From NCBI GenBank assembly GCA_964599895.1, contig CAZRHT010000002.1:1-64000 (forward strand): 64,000 bases of DNA. Direction: 5' to 3'. The notes below the pieces were generated by a model. That model was not told where the DNA came from, did not search any database, and was given only the letters and a program-made list of their open reading frames with translations. The translations under genes were made by a program, and so were the position numbers. This document shows positions 53,475 through 62,156 of this stretch, one piece after another (the first letter of the stretch is position 1; each line of letters opens with the position of its first letter). The DNA comes from UM-FILTER-49-7 sp964599895 (GTDB lineage: Bacteria; Acidobacteriota; Holophagae; Thermotomaculales; Thermotomaculaceae).

Positions 53475-54599
53475 CTACTCCAGAATTAACGGGTTAATAA
53501 GAAAGGTATAATCCACATTGTTCTTTGTAAAGAGGAAATTGGCTGCTTTTTCCCCTGTTGTATCCATAAGAGCTCGAACTTCCTCCACATCGACGACATT
53601 AAAAAATGAGCTGAGGTATTCAATATTGTACCCGAGTTTGAAATATTTTCCCTTGTATTGAAGGGGTTTTCGAACAATACCCACTGATCCTTCAATATCT
53701 TGAAGGGAAGCAACAATATTTCCCTGGTCGAATTCGAAAATTATCTTTTTTGAAAACTGGCCACTGAGAGGCTGAAGCTCTTTAATGATATCTTTTACGT
53801 TGACAACCTTCAGTAAAAGTTCGGTCAGTTGGTCCTGATCTGTAAAAAATGAACGATAATCTACAAAAGACTGGTTGACCAGACGGGAAAAAAGAACCCT
53901 TGATCCGGCTTGAAAGAAAATATTTGTGCCATCTCTACCCATCAGAAGTATGTCTGATTCTTTCGCATGTTGAATCATTTTTTTCAACTCAAGGAAGGTT
54001 TTCTTTGAGAGAATAAAATTTGTATTTTCAATTTCTTCTGTTTGTTCCAAAGATGTGGAAGCAACAAAAAGGGTATGGCGGTTTGATGTGACAATATTAA
54101 TTTCATTATCGTGAAACTCAAAAAAAGCTCCATTAAGGGCCCTCTCTTTAATCATTTCCGTATTAATTGAAACAGATACGGTGCTGATTACATCAGAAAT
54201 AGGGCCTTTTGGAAGTTGAATTGTATTGAACGAAAAATCATAGTCCGGGATAATCGGGTAGTTATCATCTACCTGGGCATTGATTGAATAAAAACTTTGG
54301 CCTTTCTCAATTTTAAGCCATTCATCTTCAATCCAGAAAGTTATGTCACCATCCGGAAGGACCCGCACAATTTCAAAAAATTTCTTCGCTGATACAATAA
54401 CCACACCGTCTTCCTCAATATCAGCTTTCAGTGCGACTGTCAAACCGACTTCAAGGTCTGTTCCTTTCAGGTACAGTAATTGACCTTCTGCTTTAATATA
54501 CATATTTGAGAGGATGGCAATTGTAGATCTTTTTTCGACAATTCCATTAATAAGGGAAAGCTCACGGATAAGATCTGCTTTGTTAATTGTGAAACGCAT
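53475..54599 (-). CDS. dnaN: DNA polymerase III sliding clamp
   Basis: Beta clamp, 374 residues, three clamp domains. The start (MRFTINKADLIRELSLINGIVEKR) and IAILSNMYIKAEG are typical. ATG follows GGAG. Own promoter at 54635-54663 within the DnaA-box region. Confidence 0.97.
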   Translation of the reverse strand: MRFTINKADLIRELSLINGIVEKRSTIAILSNMYIKAEGQLLYLKGTDLEVGLTVALKADIEEDGVVIVSAKKFFEIVRVLPDGDITFWIEDEWLKIEKGQSFYSINAQVDDNYPIIPDYDFSFNTIQLPKGPISDVISTVSVSINTEMIKERALNGAFFEFHDNEINIVTSNRHTLFVASTSLEQTEEIENTNFILSKKTFLELKKMIQHAKESDILLMGRDGTNIFFQAGSRVLFSRLVNQSFVDYRSFFTDQDQLTELLLKVVNVKDIIKELQPLSGQFSKKIIFEFDQGNIVASLQDIEGSVGIVRKPLQYKGKYFKLGYNIEYLSSFFNVVDVEEVRALMDTTGEKAANFLFTKNNVDYTFLINPLILE

Positions 54600-54634
54600 T
54601 TTCTATTTCTCCTCTGGAATATATTCTAGATTAG

Positions 54635-54663
54635 ATTTTACCAGAAATAGTAGGGTTTGTGAA
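54635..54663 (-). promoter_or_regulatory. Promoter of dnaN
   Basis: On the minus strand TTCACA (54663-54658), 17-base spacer, TGG-TAAAAT with -10 at 54640-54635 (extended). The -35 lies next to a DnaA box at 54667-54675, so DnaA may affect the promoter. Confidence 0.6.
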
Positions 54664-54666
54664 TCC

Positions 54667-54767
54667 TGTGGAAAAACAATAAGGGATTGATTTTTCCCTG
54701 TGGAAAATTATTTAAGGAATTGTGGAAAAATAGAACCAATTAATGAGAAGAATCAGTCTGTGGAAAA
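54667..54767. other. Probable origin of replication (oriC): four DnaA boxes
   Basis: Four exact copies of TGTGGAAAA (complement TTTTCCACA, a DnaA-box variant) at 54667-54675, 54699-54707, 54721-54729 and 54759-54767, all in one orientation, in the AT-rich 214-base gap between dnaA and dnaN. Gene order rpmH/rnpA side and dnaA-dnaN-recF-gyrB-gyrA side supports an origin here. AT-rich stretches between boxes (for example TGATTTTTCC, AAATTATTTAA) could unwind. Confidence 0.8.
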
Positions 54768-54813
54768 GATATTGGACGCTTGAGTAAAAACAATTGTATG
54801 TTAAAGAAAAAGA

Positions 54814-56145
54814 TTACTTTATAGATATTTTGAAACTGTCAATAAGTCGATGAAATTTGGGATCGTCCTTTATTTTTTTGCGGATTTTTTCAACGCCATA
54901 AATTACAGTTGTGTGGTGTTTTTTTCCAAAAGACCTTCCAATTTCAGGGTAGGATAGAGAAGTGAGTGTTTTACATAGATACATGGCAATTTGCCTTGGA
55001 AGAACAACGGAAGCAGAGTTGTTTTTTTCTTTTAGACGAGCGGGTGTAATTTTATAAAAATCCGCAATGTATTGGATGATTGTATCAGGGGTGAGATTTT
55101 CATTGTCATTTGAGTATATCTGAAGACTTTTTTTAACAAGTGCAGGGGTAATTTTCTTATCATTGAGCTTCGCCACAGCAATTACTTTATTCAGGGCCCC
55201 TTCAAGTTCCCGTACGTTCTGGCGAATTCTTTTGGCAATAAACAGGGCAATATCGTCTGGAAGTTGAATTTTATGTTTTTCAGCTTTTTTCTGAAGAATT
55301 GCAATACGAACCTCGAGCTCAGGGGGTTGAATGTCTGCAATAATTCCCCAGGAAAACCTTGTCATAAGGCGTTCTTCCAGGCGGGAAATATCTTTTGGTA
55401 GAGAATCACTTGAAAGAACAATTTGTTTTTGTCTGTCAAATAATTCATTAAAGGTATTAAAAAATTCTTCCTGAGTACCAACCTTACCTGCGAGAATATG
55501 GATATCATCCACAAGGAGCACGTCACAATTTCTATAATTAAGTCGGAATTGGTCCATTTTTTTAGTTCGCACAGCAACGATATACTCATTCATAAATGTT
55601 TCAGCAGATAAAAAAGCAATCCTGAGATCTGTATACTGGTGACTGAGCTGGTGTCCAATAGCATGGAGGAGATGGGTTTTTCCAAGCCCGGTGCCACCGT
55701 AGATAAATAGTGGGTTATATGTGTATCCGGGTTTTTCTGTTACCGCGATACTCGTGGCATAAGCTAATTCATTTGTAGGACCGACTACGAAATTTCCAAA
55801 GGTGTAATTTTCATTGAAACGGGGTTTTTTGAACCGGATTTTTGGTGTTGCTTCCAGAATATCTTGGTTGTGGGAAAATTCTTTATCGATGGATGCAATT
55901 TTAGAGGAAGAAGTTGATTTTGTTGTAAAGTCAATTTCTTTTGTTATCTTCAATTCATCCAGTATCTGTTGAAGGAATGTCTTATAGTAACGATTAATAA
56001 AATCAGCAAAATAAATCTCAGGAACATGAACGGTAATTTTCCCATTTTCACTGAATACCTGTTGACTGTCCGCAAACCATTCATTGAAAGATTCAGTAGG
56101 AATACGGTCCGCCAGTTTTGTTTTAATAAGGTCCCATGTGTTCAT
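54814..56145 (-). CDS. dnaA: Chromosomal replication initiator DnaA
   Basis: Initiates replication at oriC. The 443-residue protein has domain I (MNTWDLIKTKLADRIPTESFNEWF), a short linker, AAA+ domain III (FIYGGTGLGKTHLLHAIG; VLLVDDIHILAG) and DNA-binding domain IV (SFGKKHHTTVIYGVEKI). The same frame is open to 56283, but that would overlap tRNA-Lys, so ATG at 56145 is chosen; it matches the family N-terminus. Two DnaA boxes lie directly before the start. Confidence 0.98.
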   Translation of the reverse strand: MNTWDLIKTKLADRIPTESFNEWFADSQQVFSENGKITVHVPEIYFADFINRYYKTFLQQILDELKITKEIDFTTKSTSSSKIASIDKEFSHNQDILEATPKIRFKKPRFNENYTFGNFVVGPTNELAYATSIAVTEKPGYTYNPLFIYGGTGLGKTHLLHAIGHQLSHQYTDLRIAFLSAETFMNEYIVAVRTKKMDQFRLNYRNCDVLLVDDIHILAGKVGTQEEFFNTFNELFDRQKQIVLSSDSLPKDISRLEERLMTRFSWGIIADIQPPELEVRIAILQKKAEKHKIQLPDDIALFIAKRIRQNVRELEGALNKVIAVAKLNDKKITPALVKKSLQIYSNDNENLTPDTIIQYIADFYKITPARLKEKNNSASVVLPRQIAMYLCKTLTSLSYPEIGRSFGKKHHTTVIYGVEKIRKKIKDDPKFHRLIDSFKISIK

Positions 56146-56165
56146 TTTTCCACAACTTTTCCACA
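56146..56165. promoter_or_regulatory. Two DnaA boxes immediately upstream of dnaA
   Basis: TTTTCCACA at 56146-56154 and 56157-56165 on the plus strand, the same sequence as the four boxes downstream of dnaA. They overlap the ribosome-site region of dnaA, fitting self-control by DnaA. A looser match TTATCAACA is at 56192-56200. Confidence 0.7.
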
Positions 56166-56272
56166 GATTTGTTGAATATTTTATAATGAAATTATCAACA
56201 ATGAAAGGGTAGCATAAAGGGTGTGAAAAAAACAAGTGGTTTGGGGGGTGGAAAAGCAATTGGTAAGAAAAA

Positions 56273-56348
<76 letters not shown>

Positions 56349-56365
56349 ATCCTACGGCGGAAAAT

Positions 56366-56394
56366 ACTCTATCGGTTTTAAAAAGAAGTGTCAA
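56366..56394 (-). promoter_or_regulatory. Promoter of tRNA-Lys
   Basis: On the minus strand TTGACA (56394-56389), 17-base spacer, TAGAGT (56371-56366), with the tRNA 17 bases downstream of the -10. The -35 abuts the T-tract of the acnB terminator. Confidence 0.8.
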
Positions 56395-56428
56395 GAAAAA
56401 AAGAAGGAGGCAGCTGCCTCCTTCTTTT
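56394..56428 (-). terminator. Terminator of acnB
   Basis: 26-base palindrome AAGAAGGAGGCAGC and its complement (56401-56426), followed on the minus strand by seven T. Strong intrinsic terminator six bases after the acnB stop. Confidence 0.93.
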
Positions 56429-56434
56429 CAGTGA

Positions 56435-58978
56435 CTACTCAACGTAATCGAGATGGAAGTCTTTTTCTTTGTGGAATTTTAGATATCGGTAAATGTCGTT
56501 GCGATTTGGGTATACTTTATCTGCCATGTATTGAAAATATTCCGTTGGCTCCGGCAAGCGGCCAAGGATTGCTGAAACGGCAGCCAGTTCGGCGGATCCA
56601 AGAAAAACCTGAGCATGATCACCCATTCGGTTGTCAAAATTACGGGTTGATGTTGAAATTACAGTAGCATTTTCGTTAACACGGGCCTGATTTCCCATAC
56701 AAAGGGAACATCCGGGAATTTCGGTGCGGGCACCAACGGCATTGTAAATACTATAATAACCCTCAGTCATTAAGGTAGCACGATCCATTTTGGTCGGAGG
56801 AGTAAGCCAGACTTTAGTAGGTGTTTTCTTTTCGCCCTTCCATATATAGCCGGCTGCTCTGAAATGTCCAATATTGGTCATACATGATCCGATAAAAACT
56901 TCATCAATTTTACGATTGGAAACATCTGAAAGAAGTTTGACATCGTCCGGATCATTGGGACATGCCAGAATCGGTTCTGTAATGTCGGAAAGTTCAATTT
57001 CCAGGACAGCCGCATATTCTGCATTGTCATCCCGGCTCAGAAGATGGGGGTTGGCCAACCATTCTTCACAAGCTTCAATTCGTTGTTTAAGGGTATCGGC
57101 ACTCCGAAATCCGGTTTCAATCATCTTTTTCATTAAGGCAATGTTGCTTCTCAGATATTCCGCAACAGTATCTTCAGAGAGTTTTACTGTTGCTGCGGCC
57201 GCTGAGCGTTCAGCAGAGGCATCTGTCAGCTCAAAAGCCTGTTCAACGGTGAGGTCTGGTATGCCCTCAATCTCAAGAATACGTCCGTTGAAGATATTTT
57301 TTTTATTTTGTTTCTCTACAGTCAAAAGACCTTTTTGAATGGCGAAATAAGGAATTGCGTTGACTGCATCACGCAGGGTAATACCCGGGTTAAGCTTTCC
57401 CCTAAATTTTACCAGGACAGATTCAGGCATATCCAGTGGCATGAAACCCAATGCCCCGGCAAAAGCCACAAGTCCGGATCCGGCAGGAAAAGAAATACCC
57501 AGAGGAAAACGGGTATGACTGTCACCGCCGGTACCGACGGTATCTGGAAGAATGAGCCGGTTGAGCCAAGTGTGTACAACACCGTCTCCAGGATGAAGTG
57601 ATACTCCTTTTCTTGAAGTTACAAAATCCGGAAGTGTCTGATGCATATGAACATCGGAAGGTTTGGGATAGGCAGCTGTGTGGCAGAAGGACTGCATGAA
57701 CATACCTGCCTGAAACTCGAGGCAGGCAAGCTCTTTCAATTCGTCTGCCGTCATCAGTCCGGTGGTATCTTGAGAACCCACGGTAGCCATAGAGGGCTCA
57801 CATGCAGTACCAGGAAGGACACCAGCCAGGCCACAAGCTTTCCCAACAATTTTTTGAGCAAGAGAATATCCCTGATTGGTTTTTGGTGTTGGATTATCCG
57901 GTGCAATGAAAGAGTTTGATTCCGGTAGATTAAGTGTTCTTCTTGCTTTCACAGTTAATGCGCGGCCAATGATCAGGTTTAAACGCCCGCCGGCGCGGAA
58001 TTCATCTTTCAGTGTGGCGGGTTTTATCTCAAAGGAGGAAAGAACTTCCTGGTTAGAGGAGAAGATCTTTCCCTCTTCAGTATTAATTGTTACCACATCT
58101 CCTGTTTTGAGTTTTGTGACATCACATAAGATGGGCAAGCCGCCTGAGTCTTCCGCAGTATTGAAAAAAATAGGTGCAATCAGATTCCCGAGAACAATGC
58201 CGGCCCGACGTTTATTGGGAAGAAAATGAGTATCTTCTCCAATGTGCCACATCAGTGAATTGCAGGCAGATTTTCTGGATGATCCGGTTCCAACCACATC
58301 ACCAACAAAAGCGACTTGGAACCCCTCTTCTCGAAACTTGCGAATAATTTCGAGTCCATCAGGGAAACGGGATTCGCCCATACAAAGAGAGTGCAGTGGG
58401 ATATCCGAGCGGCTCCAGGCATCCTTTGCAGGAGAAAAATCATCTGTGTTGATTTCTCCGTCAACCTTGTAGATCTTGACGTTGAATTCTTCCGGGAAAG
58501 CGGGTCGACTGGTAAACCATTCTGCATCTGCCCAGGACTGAAGTACTGCCATAGCCCGAGGATTGGTATCGGACATTTCAACAATCCGGTCATAAGCATT
58601 ATAGATGAGAATGGTATGTTTGAGAGCAGTTGCGGCAAGGTCCCCCAATGCATCATTTGAAAGAAGGGAGATTAAAGGTTCAATGTTGTAACCACCCAGC
58701 ATTGTACCGAGATAGGTAACAGCTTCTGCCGGGGAAACGACAGGGGATTTTGTTTCCCCACAGGCAATTTTGTACAACCAGGCTGCCTTAATTTTTGCGG
58801 CAGGATCCACCCCTGGAGAAACATGTTCAAGTAGCAAGTCCAGAAGATATTGTTCTTTCTCAGCCGGAGGGCTTTCCAGGAGTTTGCACAACTGTTTTAC
58901 CTGTGATGGGCTTAGAGGAAGAGGCGGAATTCCCTTTTCCCGACGTTCATTTGTGTGTTTTGTGTAAGCTTCAATCAT
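56435..58978 (-). CDS. acnB: Aconitate hydratase B (2-methylisocitrate dehydratase)
   Basis: Isomerises citrate to isocitrate in the TCA cycle. The 847-residue protein has the AcnB-specific N-terminal HEAT-like domain (LLDLLLEHVSPGVDPAAKIKAAWL), the mobile swivel domain placed before the core (CMGESRFPDGLEII, GTGSSRKSACNSLMWH) and the iron-sulfur domains with cluster Cys in FIGSCMTNIG (near 696) and GCSLCMGNQ (near 755 and 758). Normal length; GGAGG ribosome site. Confidence 0.97.
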   Translation of the reverse strand: MIEAYTKHTNERREKGIPPLPLSPSQVKQLCKLLESPPAEKEQYLLDLLLEHVSPGVDPAAKIKAAWLYKIACGETKSPVVSPAEAVTYLGTMLGGYNIEPLISLLSNDALGDLAATALKHTILIYNAYDRIVEMSDTNPRAMAVLQSWADAEWFTSRPAFPEEFNVKIYKVDGEINTDDFSPAKDAWSRSDIPLHSLCMGESRFPDGLEIIRKFREEGFQVAFVGDVVGTGSSRKSACNSLMWHIGEDTHFLPNKRRAGIVLGNLIAPIFFNTAEDSGGLPILCDVTKLKTGDVVTINTEEGKIFSSNQEVLSSFEIKPATLKDEFRAGGRLNLIIGRALTVKARRTLNLPESNSFIAPDNPTPKTNQGYSLAQKIVGKACGLAGVLPGTACEPSMATVGSQDTTGLMTADELKELACLEFQAGMFMQSFCHTAAYPKPSDVHMHQTLPDFVTSRKGVSLHPGDGVVHTWLNRLILPDTVGTGGDSHTRFPLGISFPAGSGLVAFAGALGFMPLDMPESVLVKFRGKLNPGITLRDAVNAIPYFAIQKGLLTVEKQNKKNIFNGRILEIEGIPDLTVEQAFELTDASAERSAAAATVKLSEDTVAEYLRSNIALMKKMIETGFRSADTLKQRIEACEEWLANPHLLSRDDNAEYAAVLEIELSDITEPILACPNDPDDVKLLSDVSNRKIDEVFIGSCMTNIGHFRAAGYIWKGEKKTPTKVWLTPPTKMDRATLMTEGYYSIYNAVGARTEIPGCSLCMGNQARVNENATVISTSTRNFDNRMGDHAQVFLGSAELAAVSAILGRLPEPTEYFQYMADKVYPNRNDIYRYLKFHKEKDFHLDYVE

Positions 58979-59097
58979 TTTTTCCTCCTGGAAAGTACAA
59001 TTCAGATATACGCCGATATTATACCGGATAGGATGAAAGAAGGCTGTGTTTTTTTAGTGCTGGATGGAAATGAAGTAGCAGCTTTTTGAAAAAGGCG

Positions 59098-59126
59098 TTG
59101 ACAGGCGTGATTCAGTCGCATATGAT
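59098..59126 (+). promoter_or_regulatory. Promoter of the rpmH operon
   Basis: TTGACA (59098-59103), 17-base spacer, TATGAT (59121-59126), 38 bases before the rpmH start. The best promoter match in the window. Confidence 0.85.
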
Positions 59127-59163
59127 ACTGGCGAACTGACGACCACGATGAAAGGAGTGGAAT

Positions 59164-59298
59164 ATGCGACCGACATTCAAACCCAACCGCAGAAAGAGAC
59201 ACAAAACCCACGGTTTTCTTGTCAGGATGAAGACAAAAGCCGGGAAGAGAATAATCAATGCAAGACGACGCAAGGGCAGAAAGAAACTTGCAGCTTGA
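59164..59298 (+). CDS. rpmH: Ribosomal protein L34
   Basis: 44 residues, highly basic, reading MRPTFKPNRRKRHKTHGFL then MKTKAGKRIINARRRKGRKKL, the L34 pattern. AAAGGAGTG ribosome site. Heads the usual rpmH-rnpA-yidD-yidC cluster; six or so bases before rnpA. Confidence 0.97.
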   Translation: MRPTFKPNRRKRHKTHGFLVRMKTKAGKRIINARRRKGRKKLAA

Positions 59299-59301
59299 TA
59301 C

Positions 59302-59664
59302 TTGGGTATTTCCAGAGAAATCAGTCTGAAAAAGCGACCGCAATTTCTTCGTGTTTATGACGAAGGACATAAAAAGAATTGTAGAACCTTTGTCCTTTAT
59401 TATTTAAGTGGTTGTGAAGAAAAGCGGTTCGGTTTTACTGTGTCTCGAAAAATCGGGAACGCAGTCATAAGAAACAAAGTGAAAAGAAGGCTCGGTGAGC
59501 TGGTGAGAAAACATTATGACCGCTTTAATGACGGCACATGGTATGTATTCAACGCCAAGCGTCGCACAGCCCTGGCTTCATTTGCGGAGTTGGATGCGGA
59601 TTTCGAGCTATTTTTTCAGGAGGCACATGAAAAGGCTTCTGCTGATTCTCATCAAAGGGTATAG
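59302..59664 (+). CDS. rnpA: Ribonuclease P protein component
   Basis: Protein cofactor of RNase P, 120 residues. Central RFGFTVSRKIGNAVIRNKVKRRLGELVR is the family signature. TTG at 59302, three bases after the rpmH stop, is the only reasonable start; its ribosome site is weak, so translation probably depends on rpmH. The 3' end overlaps yidD by 38 bases. Confidence 0.94.
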   Translation: MGISREISLKKRPQFLRVYDEGHKKNCRTFVLYYLSGCEEKRFGFTVSRKIGNAVIRNKVKRRLGELVRKHYDRFNDGTWYVFNAKRRTALASFAELDADFELFFQEAHEKASADSHQRV

Positions 59665-59836
59665 GAGATTTATTTCACCAATCTTTCCCTCGAGCTGCAG
59701 ATTTACGCCGACATGTTCCCAATTTGGTTATGAAGCTATTGAAAAATATGGTAGTTGGAAAGGTGGTTGGCTGACTTTGAAAAGGATTTGCCGATGCAAT
59801 CCATTTCATCGGGGCGGCCATGATCCGGTTCCCTGA
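59627..59836 (+). CDS. yidD: Membrane protein insertion efficiency factor YidD
   Basis: 69 residues: MKRLLLILIKGYRRFISPIF, then SCRFTPTCSQFGYEAIEKYG and CNPFHRGGHDPVP, all YidD signatures. ATG at 59627 has CAGGAGG just upstream; an earlier in-frame ATG lies deep inside rnpA and is not needed. Confidence 0.95.
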   Translation: MKRLLLILIKGYRRFISPIFPSSCRFTPTCSQFGYEAIEKYGSWKGGWLTLKRICRCNPFHRGGHDPVP

Positions 59837-59865
59837 GATGGGGAAATAATTACCAGGGAGAGAAA

Positions 59866-61503
59866 ATGGAGAAGCGTACTGTTCTGGCAATTGTGATTTC
59901 GATCGTTTTTATCCTGATTTGGCAAAAAATGGTGGTGGATAAGGTAAACCCGGTGAAAGCACCGCAAACTGTAGCTGTGTCGCAAAACGGCGACAATAAG
60001 ACGCCGATTCCTGTGAACGAAAACATTGAAAAATCTGGCGTGGAATCTCCTAAAATAAGTCAACAAACAGAAGATATCGCTGCAAAAGCTACTGAAGCAG
60101 ACTCGGATATGGCAAATGTTCAGTCTGGAGAGGATTTTCCGGAACAATTTGTGACCCTGGAAAACCAGTTCATAAAGCTCATATTCACGAACAAAGGTGG
60201 AAGGCTTCTTTCAGCGCAGATAAAGGGATATAAGGACGAAGCGGGCAGAGAGATGGAACTGGTGAACCCTGTAATGGCCGAACGTTCACTAACGCCATTT
60301 TCAACCGAGGGAAAGCTTGAATATTTGAACAAAATTGGATTTAAGGTTGTCGAAGGTCAGTCAAGTGTGTTATTTACATATGTTGCCGGAGATAAGAGAG
60401 TTGAAAAAAAATTCGAGTTATCCGAAGGGTATCAACTAAAAATAACCGTTCATGAACAAGGTTTCGGGGAATTGGAATTGAGTCTTGGCCCTGGAATTGA
60501 TTCAGCAGAGAAATTGAACAGTCGGTACAGCACCGAAGACACAGTGGTTTTTTACACTGATGATAGTGTTGAGAGAATCAATAAAAAGAAATTGAAAAAT
60601 GGGGCATTGGCCGAGACCAAGTTGGAATGGGTTGCGATTGAAGATAAATATTTTGCAAAAATCTTCAAACCCGATACAAAAGACTTGAAGATAATTGGAA
60701 CAAAGCAGAGCTATAAAGGGGAAAAGAAAGATATTGATGTTTCTGATGTTGTTTTTGTCGGGAAGAACATCGAGGGGACCCTTTTTCTTGGGCCGAAAGA
60801 TTACGATGTTGTGAAAAAACTTGGCAACCATTATGAGAAAATTGTCAATTTTGGATTTTTTGGTGTATTTGCGAAATGGTTGTTTTTTGCTTTGAGATGG
60901 ATAAATGGATGGATACACAATTACGGGTGGTCCATTATTCTTTTAACAATTTTGATTCGATTATTAATTTTTCCAATTAGCCAGGCTGGCCTGAAGTCAA
61001 TGAAGGACATGCAGCGGGTTCAGCCCAAAATGAAGGAAATTCAAGCGAAGTACAAAAAGTTCGGTAAAGACCTGACGAAGAAACAGGAGATGAACCGTGA
61101 AATTCAGGAGCTTTACAAGAAAGAAGGAGTAAGCCCATTAGGCGGGTGCCTGCCGATGGTTCTCCAGATGCCTATATTTTTCGCGTTCTGGAGCCTCCTG
61201 TTGAATGTGATTGAGTTGAGGCAGGCCCCTTTTATATTCTGGATAAGGGACCTGTCTGCGTATGATCCTTACTACGTTTTGCCGGTTTTGATGGGAGTCA
61301 GTCAATTAATTTCTCAGATGATTACCCCGTCTACAGGGGACGCAAACCAGAAAAAGATGATGTATGCGCTACCGATTGTGTTTACGGTTGTTCTGGCAAC
61401 GGCACCGAGCGGTTTGATTGTATACTGGACAACAAACAATCTGTTCCAGATTGTGCAGCAGATGCTTGTTAATCGTAGCATGAAAGAAGCTGTTGGGGAG
61501 TAA
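59866..61503 (+). CDS. yidC: Membrane protein insertase YidC
   Basis: Inserts and folds inner-membrane proteins. The 545-residue protein has an N-terminal helix (VLAIVISIVFILIWQKMVV), a large periplasmic beta domain (about 80-340) as in diderm bacteria, and the insertase core (WLFFALRWINGWIHNYGWSIILLTILIRLL, MKDMQRVQPKMKEIQAKYK, YKKEGVSPLGGCLPMVLQMPIFFAFW) with the substrate-contact Arg in the first core helix region. Complete. Confidence 0.97.
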   Translation: MEKRTVLAIVISIVFILIWQKMVVDKVNPVKAPQTVAVSQNGDNKTPIPVNENIEKSGVESPKISQQTEDIAAKATEADSDMANVQSGEDFPEQFVTLENQFIKLIFTNKGGRLLSAQIKGYKDEAGREMELVNPVMAERSLTPFSTEGKLEYLNKIGFKVVEGQSSVLFTYVAGDKRVEKKFELSEGYQLKITVHEQGFGELELSLGPGIDSAEKLNSRYSTEDTVVFYTDDSVERINKKKLKNGALAETKLEWVAIEDKYFAKIFKPDTKDLKIIGTKQSYKGEKKDIDVSDVVFVGKNIEGTLFLGPKDYDVVKKLGNHYEKIVNFGFFGVFAKWLFFALRWINGWIHNYGWSIILLTILIRLLIFPISQAGLKSMKDMQRVQPKMKEIQAKYKKFGKDLTKKQEMNREIQELYKKEGVSPLGGCLPMVLQMPIFFAFWSLLLNVIELRQAPFIFWIRDLSAYDPYYVLPVLMGVSQLISQMITPSTGDANQKKMMYALPIVFTVVLATAPSGLIVYWTTNNLFQIVQQMLVNRSMKEAVGE

Positions 61504-61506
61504 AAT

Positions 61507-62154
61507 ATGGCGTTGGAAAAGAGTTTGTTTTCAGGAAAGGACGTTGAGGAAGCACTGGATAAAGCAAGCCAGTACTATAATGTTAATGAAACGCTCCTTC
61601 AGTACAGAGTCGTGGCAAGGGATCAGTCTTTGTTTTCTCCGCTGAATGGTGAGGTGACGGTTAAAATTGAGCGAATAGGAAAGCAAAAAGGAAAACGAAA
61701 GGTTCCGGATCAGATTGAGAAGGTTGAGACTATGCTCAATGACCTGTTCCTGAAGGCAAAATTAGATGCAAAAGCTGTATACAGGCACACGAATGGATCT
61801 GTTGAGTTTGATGTCTCTGGAAAGGATACGGATCTTTTGCTAGAGAAGAATGGTACTTTGCTGGACGCGTTTCAATACCTTGTAAATCGAATGATTCCTC
61901 GGAACACCAAGATGAAAATAGTGCTGGAATGTGAGTCTTTCAGGAGAAACCGGGTACGAGAGTTACAGAGTATGGCAGAAAAGGCAGCTTCAAAGGTTCG
62001 GGATTTTGGAAAGCCTTACCTTTTTTCTCCAATGAATCCGGCAGAAAGACGCCAGATTCACCTCGCATTGCAGGATGACAAGATGATTTCTACTGAGAGT
62101 CTTGGTGATGGTCACTACAAGCGGGTGAAGGTGTATATTAAAAAGCGAGGATAA
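61507..62154 (+). CDS. khpB: RNA-binding protein KhpB (Jag, Jag-N/KH/R3H)
   Basis: A 215-residue RNA-binding protein. Jag-N domain (about 1-55), KH domain (about 70-140; LLEKNGTLLDAFQYLVNRM, with the usual GxxG loop weakened), and R3H (about 145-215; LFSPMNPAERRQIHLALQDDK). Three bases after yidC, the standard position of jag. Role in RNA binding and cell-wall control is known from Gram-positive relatives. Confidence 0.92.
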   Translation: MALEKSLFSGKDVEEALDKASQYYNVNETLLQYRVVARDQSLFSPLNGEVTVKIERIGKQKGKRKVPDQIEKVETMLNDLFLKAKLDAKAVYRHTNGSVEFDVSGKDTDLLLEKNGTLLDAFQYLVNRMIPRNTKMKIVLECESFRRNRVRELQSMAEKAASKVRDFGKPYLFSPMNPAERRQIHLALQDDKMISTESLGDGHYKRVKVYIKKRG

Positions 62155-62156
62155 GA

